DNA of 34,034 nt from a virus. Under the pieces are notes generated by a model. That model did not search any database, was not told the origin of the DNA, and saw only the letters and a list, made by a program, of their open reading frames with translations. The position numbers and the translations under genes are program-made. How positions within the stretch are numbered: position 1 is the stretch's first letter; the number at the start of each line of letters is the position of its first letter. This document shows, piece after piece, positions 31,034-34,034 of the stretch. Location of the stretch: positions 1 through 34,034 of the IMG/VR virus record IMGVR_UViG_3300037189_009263. The stretch is one strand, 5' to 3'.

Positions 31034-31098
31034 TCATATGGCTGGCTAAACACATATGAAACCAGTGAGCACGTGCAACTGGCTAAACATGTACGTGT
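31034..31098 (+). ncRNA. Tandem hairpins with identical 12-nt loops
   Basis: Hairpin A (31034-31059): 7-bp stem TCATATG/CATATGA, loop GCTGGCTAAACA. Hairpin B (31069-31098): 9-bp stem GCACGTGCA/TGTACGTGT with two G-U pairs, loop ACTGGCTAAACA. Stems differ, loops agree at 11 of 12 positions, and both are followed by ACCA, which could pair with the loop TGG. They lie in the leader of the polymerase-like gene and suggest a regulatory or protein-binding RNA. Confidence 0.6.
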
Positions 31099-31099
31099 A

Positions 31100-31123
31100 C
31101 CACAGAGGAGGAAACTACTGTGG
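31100..31123 (+). promoter_or_regulatory. Loop-displayed RBS with start codon in the stem
   Basis: CCACAG/CTGTGG (6 bp) encloses a 12-nt loop that begins AGGAGGAAA. The GTG start at 31120 lies in the 3' strand, so the stem must open for initiation. The 5' strand may also pair with the loop of hairpin B. Confidence 0.6.
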
Positions 31124-33564
31124 AAACCATCAAGCGTGACATCTACAACAAGATGTCCATCATTGGCAAGGTCATCCCTGGTTTGGAAATCCAGGACATC
31201 GACCTCGCTACCGTTGCGACGGAAGACATGGCAGAACTCAACACCAAGCTCACCGCGGATACCACCGTGTTCAGCTGGGTCAAGGGTTCTGGTGTGACCT
31301 TCTTCGCTGCGCCCAACTCCACCTCGTCCCGCTACCCTGACTTGCTCGCCAAGCTGGGCATCGATGTCAAGGTCGGGGCCAAGACCATGAAGCGTATCGC
31401 CCGTGCGTTCAGTGATCGTGACGTGGTCGTTCACCTCGACATGGACTCCATCAAGATGGAGCTGACTGCTGGTGACGAGTTCAACCGTGGTACGTTCACG
31501 GATCCCGATGACATCGACGCTCTGCAGGATGGTATGATCGCCATCTCCAAGAGCTTCGCTACTCACCTCATCCGTGAGGCAGGCATGAAGACCAGCATCC
31601 TCAAGGGTGCGGAGGCCCTGTCGTTCTCCATGGTGTTCCCCGGTGGCTTCTTGAAGGCGCTGGCTTACATCGTGGAGGACCACAAGATGGCTGTCATCGG
31701 TGCAGACATCATCACCTGTGGTGCCAACATCAAGAGTGAGATGTTCACCAAGGACAACATGGCCTGGATCGCGTTCGACGTGTTCCGTCCCTACTCGGAT
31801 CCGAAGACCAACATCCAGACCGACATCATGTTGCGTGAGATCTTGGGCAACCAGGGTCTCGATGCTCAGTACTTGACCGATACCTTGGCCAAGGACAAGC
31901 GGAACATCATGAACGGTACTGCCGTCAAGTCCCTGCAGGAGTGGAACATGCCCTCCCTGGAGCGCAAGTTGGGTTCCAGCCACAAGGTCAACGCTGACTT
32001 CGCGTCCCTGCCTGACATGGCTACGGACATGATGGCTCGTGGCCTGGACTACCGGTGGTTCCCCGGTCTCATCGACATGCTGGCATCGGGTGCCTCCAAC
32101 CAGTGGTTCAACAACGCTGGTCAGTGGGCCAAGTACCCTCTGCCCTGCGCGTGGAGCCGTCCGGTCATCTCGGAGTCCGGTGCTTGCCTCATCGGTGAGG
32201 AGATCACTGTCAACCGCGGTGACATCCGGGCCATCCGTCATGGTGAGGTGTGGGTCGTCAATGATGAGGACTACATCGAGTTCTTCCGTACCAACGCTGG
32301 TGGTGCTGACCTGGACGACCACTTCATGCTCATCTTCCGCCGTGTGGAGGGTGCGCGTAAGGTCGTCGTGGGTCGTATCCCCATGGGTTGGCGGGAGTTC
32401 TCCGTCTTCAACTTCGTGGACGGTGATCCCTTCCCCACCTACACCAGCCTCAACGGTGTGTTCAAGGCATTCCCGGAGATCCCCGGTGCCATCCCCAAGA
32501 CGCTCTTCGAGTGCCTGCGGGACGGTGACATGACCATCACTGGCATGGATGCCTTCGCACCGCTGACCTACCCCGCTCAGTACGATCACACCGTCGTGAT
32601 GAACATCGTCAACGACCTGTGCTCGGGCGAGCTGGGCAACGTGGGTTCCATCATCAACGCCATCATGGTGGCAGCGACTGTGGATCCCGCTCTGCTGGCA
32701 GAGGTCCCCGCGTCCATGGAGACCATCATCGACAGCTTCACTCAGGGTGGAGGTTCTGAGGTCCGCAAGGCTCTCACCATTTGGAGCGAGGCACTCATCG
32801 ACATGATGGATGCACGTGGTAACCAGTTGGATGTGATCTTCACCGCCAACAAGGCACTCGGTCGTCGTGGTCGCCTCGGCAACTACAAGGTCCGTGCTGC
32901 TACCCTGGTGCGTGGTGAGTACACCCAGCGGATGGCTGCCAACCTCGGTCTGCGCAACTCCTTCGTCAAGGAGATCAAGGACTTCGGTCAGGACTACAAC
33001 CGCAAGGGCAACCCGCTGCTCATCAAGATGCTGGCCATGTTCAACATGCGCTACTCCAGCGACATCGCCAACACGGCTGATCCTCTGTTCGTCGGTATGC
33101 GTCGTATCACCAAGCAGTTCAACGGTGATGTCATCGCCTACAACCAGATGAACAACGAGGGTCGTGGACAGGGAGAAGCATTCGTGCCCATGTCCTCGGC
33201 TCAGTGGCTGGCCATCTACACCAACTACAAGAACCGCATCACGGAACTTGCTGGTGGCGATGAGACCAAGATGGAACTGTGCACCATCATCGGCTGGATG
33301 ATCTGCATGACCATCCCCAGCTCCAAGGGTCGCATCTCGGATCGTGCCCTCATGAACTCCACCATGTGGCCCATCTTCATCCAGGCTCTGGTCAACTTCG
33401 GTCTGGCCAAGGATCTGGACAAGGTGGTCGCTGGTGAGGAAGACACCATCAACACCTGGGATGTCACCTGCATCACCTGTGGTGCATCCCGTACCCTGGC
33501 TGACGTGAGCAACTACGCTCGCTTCATCAGCAACGACTGCCTCTGCAAGAACTGCAAGGGCTGA
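31120..33564 (+). CDS. Two-barrel RNA polymerase-like protein (QDE-1/RDR/YonO type), tentative
   Basis: The 814-aa product shows, in the family's order, motifs like those of single-chain two-barrel RNA polymerases. LQDGMIAISKSFA (135-147) corresponds to DG-x-G-x-IS-x-x-x-A. ILKGAEALSFSMVF gives the KG strand. FDVFRPYSDPKTNIQTDIML then LREILGNQGL resembles the N-R-Q-I-I-x-LL-x-x-LG block. EITVNRGDIRAI resembles HPGDIR. NAGGADLDDHFMLIF (392-406) resembles GGDLDGDxYF. Here the metal motif is D397-L-D399-D400-H401, not D-x-DGD, so activity is uncertain. A zinc ribbon ends the protein (CITCG ... CLCKNCKG). It could transcribe phage genes or copy RNA. Starts at GTG in a hairpin. No search was possible. 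Confidence 0.55.
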   Translation: METIKRDIYNKMSIIGKVIPGLEIQDIDLATVATEDMAELNTKLTADTTVFSWVKGSGVTFFAAPNSTSSRYPDLLAKLGIDVKVGAKTMKRIARAFSDRDVVVHLDMDSIKMELTAGDEFNRGTFTDPDDIDALQDGMIAISKSFATHLIREAGMKTSILKGAEALSFSMVFPGGFLKALAYIVEDHKMAVIGADIITCGANIKSEMFTKDNMAWIAFDVFRPYSDPKTNIQTDIMLREILGNQGLDAQYLTDTLAKDKRNIMNGTAVKSLQEWNMPSLERKLGSSHKVNADFASLPDMATDMMARGLDYRWFPGLIDMLASGASNQWFNNAGQWAKYPLPCAWSRPVISESGACLIGEEITVNRGDIRAIRHGEVWVVNDEDYIEFFRTNAGGADLDDHFMLIFRRVEGARKVVVGRIPMGWREFSVFNFVDGDPFPTYTSLNGVFKAFPEIPGAIPKTLFECLRDGDMTITGMDAFAPLTYPAQYDHTVVMNIVNDLCSGELGNVGSIINAIMVAATVDPALLAEVPASMETIIDSFTQGGGSEVRKALTIWSEALIDMMDARGNQLDVIFTANKALGRRGRLGNYKVRAATLVRGEYTQRMAANLGLRNSFVKEIKDFGQDYNRKGNPLLIKMLAMFNMRYSSDIANTADPLFVGMRRITKQFNGDVIAYNQMNNEGRGQGEAFVPMSSAQWLAIYTNYKNRITELAGGDETKMELCTIIGWMICMTIPSSKGRISDRALMNSTMWPIFIQALVNFGLAKDLDKVVAGEEDTINTWDVTCITCGASRTLADVSNYARFISNDCLCKNCKG

Positions 33565-33574
33565 CCTACCATTA

Positions 33575-33608
33575 GTAGTGGGGGTATGATTCGCTCTGCC
33601 CCCACTAC
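33575..33608 (+). terminator. Hairpin at the 3' end of the polymerase-like gene
   Basis: Perfect 10-bp stem GTAGTGGGGG/CCCCCACTAC with a 14-nt loop, 11 nt after the stop. There is no T-run, as in many actinobacterial terminators, so it may terminate or protect the mRNA end. Confidence 0.5.
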
Positions 33609-33643
33609 AGTGGTTATTCTAAATGTGCCCACGCACACACCTT

Positions 33644-33658
33644 TCGGTGTTTAGCCGA
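33644..33658 (+). ncRNA. Anti-loop hairpin
   Basis: TCGG-TGTTTAG-CCGA. With its flanks, GTGTTTAGCC (33647-33656) is the exact 10-nt complement of GGCTAAACAC in hairpin A before the polymerase-like gene. An overlapping hairpin ACACC-TTTC-GGTGT (33637-33650) is an alternative fold. Confidence 0.4.
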
Positions 33659-33731
33659 TCGCTGACGCTCACTCATTCTAAACAAAGCTGGATAACTACT
33701 CAACTCGCGTTTGTCTCGCCTAAAGCGTGAA

Positions 33732-33875
33732 CAGTAAAAAAGGGGTGAATCTCTCTGATGAGTCGGGAATGTGAAGCAATGTGTGTTCTTGCATTGTGTG
33801 AGCCTGACGATGGACAAGTGCCATCATAACGCAACGTCAGAGGGGTTCACGTCAGTTCAGTAAAGAAGGGGTGAA
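33732..33875 (+). repeat. Two direct copies of an 18-nt leader repeat
   Basis: CAGTAAAAAAGGGGTGAA (33732-33749) and CAGTAAAGAAGGGGTGAA (33858-33875), 126 bp apart, differ at one position. The first contributes to the 16-bp stem and the second to the hairpin before the last gene. Confidence 0.7.
33745..33850 (+). ncRNA. Long-stem leader RNA with alternative pairing
   Basis: 33745-33760 pairs with 33835-33850 over 16 bp (three G-U). Inside are CAATG/CATTG (33777-33796) and GATGG/CCATC (33809-33825). CTGACG (33804-33809) can instead pair with CGTCAG (33835-33840), which would break the long stem. Two exclusive folds suggest a switch or attenuator. Confidence 0.5.
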
Positions 33876-33894
33876 GTTCAAGGAGAATTTCCCC
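33868..33894 (+). promoter_or_regulatory. Upstream RBS hairpin with 7-codon mini-ORF
   Basis: GGGG (TG bulge) AAGTTC-AAGGA-GAATTTCCCC, 10-bp stem, loop AAGGA. A GTG at 33895 follows and opens a 7-codon frame whose TGA overlaps the ATG of the last gene, a possible coupling device. Confidence 0.4.
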
Positions 33895-33895
33895 G

Positions 33896-33912
33896 TGATC
33901 TATGGAGGATCA
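33896..33912 (+). promoter_or_regulatory. Loop-displayed RBS of the last gene
   Basis: TGATC/GATCA (5 bp), loop TATGGAG, ending 2 nt before ATG 33915. Its stem is unlike the TGTCC stems, but the plan is the same. Confidence 0.6.
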
Positions 33913-33914
33913 TC

Positions 33915-34034
33915 ATGAAGAACGCATTCGCACATCCCGTCCTGACCACCAAGATCGCCGTTGGCACTGGTGTGGTCGCAACCGTCGATGGCATCCGCGC
34001 CGTCAACAACCACACGCTGGCTCCCGTGGTCAAC
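33915..34034 (+). CDS. Truncated gene, first 40 codons
   Basis: Begins MKNAFAHPVLTTKIAVGTGV and is open to the window edge. Strong GGAGG site in a hairpin loop and codon use like the rest of the right module. The visible part alternates small hydrophobic residues and Thr/Ala, which could be a weak membrane segment or beta strands. Too short for identification. Confidence 0.6.
   Translation, partial: MKNAFAHPVLTTKIAVGTGVVATVDGIRAVNNHTLAPVVN

Larger units (their letters stand above)
33565..33914 (+). other. 350-bp noncoding, highly structured region
   Basis: No gene is supported. It holds a 10-bp hairpin after the polymerase-like gene, an anti-loop hairpin at 33644-33658, an enclosed structure with a 16-bp stem (33745-33850), two copies of an 18-nt repeat (33732-33749 and 33858-33875, 17 of 18 identical) and two loop-displayed RBS hairpins before the last gene. 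Confidence 0.6.

Noticed and set aside
31034-31066. H-type pseudoknot from the CATATG and CTGG/CCAG pairings
   Set aside because: The strand that would cross the 7-bp stem has only 2-3 nt, too short for a normal pseudoknot. A hairpin with a conserved loop explains both copies better, though transient loop pairing remains possible.
30025-32589. 854-aa open frame on the minus strand across two genes
   Set aside because: It is the shadow of two strongly biased genes that avoid TTA, CTA and TCA, so the opposite strand has no stops. It crosses the tandem hairpins and lacks a ribosome-binding site, and its low-complexity Val/Leu/Asp/His composition fits antisense of GAC/ATC/AAC-rich codons.
33755-33762. 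CTGATGAG, a hammerhead-ribozyme core string
   Set aside because: No GAAA partner at the right place and no three-stem hammerhead fold; the bases are better explained as part of the 16-bp stem.
33614-33817. 67-aa minus-strand frame in the structured region
   Set aside because: No ribosome-binding site; composition and the overlapping RNA stems point to a noncoding stretch.
1-34034. CRISPR array, insertion sequence or rRNA
   Set aside because: No regular repeat-spacer pattern, no transposase and no rRNA-like stretch was seen; the only tandem repeats are protein-coding (fibre) or the short leader repeats described.

Overview
The window is a contiguous piece of a large tailed-phage genome (Caudoviricetes). 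It holds a head/packaging operon, fibre-like genes, phage replication and recombination genes, and a compositionally distinct accessory module. A myophage- or siphophage-like virus of a high-GC Gram-positive (actinobacterial) host is the best guess. The reasons are an actinophage-style fibre and lectin-like protein, a Class 3 intein in the terminase, and a right-hand module written in C/G-ended codons with CGT and GGT preferred, as in highly expressed actinobacterial genes. No search was run, so the host is an inference.

Left arm, 1 to about 26.3 kb, all on the minus strand and AT-richer. Reading in the direction of transcription: a 60-aa gene; a ClpC-like AAA+ ATPase; four small proteins (one glycine-zipper, three Cys-rich); a 242-aa Cys-rich protein; a 969-aa protein with a complete DEDDh exonuclease domain; two glycine-rich, probably virion-associated proteins; the large terminase, interrupted by an intein in its Walker A motif; three fibre/adhesin-like proteins; two small genes; a free-standing endonuclease VII-type HNH gene; the portal; three small genes; a GT-A glycosyltransferase; a protease-scaffold fusion; a 251-aa head protein; the major capsid protein; a terminator; a 277-aa structural protein; and a repeat-built tail fibre that runs off the left edge. 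Most genes overlap by 4 to 11 bp or touch, so this is a long coupled operon.

Middle, about 26.3 to 28.7 kb, plus strand: a possibly leaderless 61-aa gene, RecA, a small zinc ribbon, a divergent peptide deformylase, two more small genes and a strong intrinsic terminator.

Right module, about 28.9 kb to the end, plus strand, GC-rich: a one-TM protein, a second TM protein, a tRNA-like minihelix, a Cys-rich three-segment protein with internal ribosome-binding sites, an 814-aa protein whose motif order resembles two-barrel (QDE-1/RDR/YonO-type) RNA polymerases, a 350-bp structured leader and a truncated gene. Every translation start in this module, including two internal ones, has its Shine-Dalgarno sequence in or at the edge of the loop of a small hairpin whose stem changes between genes while pairing is kept. 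Two tandem hairpins with the same 12-nt loop precede the polymerase-like gene, and a matching anti-loop follows it. This RNA-structured, translation-optimised module is the best candidate for something undescribed. It may be an early or host-takeover region, possibly part of a terminal repeat.
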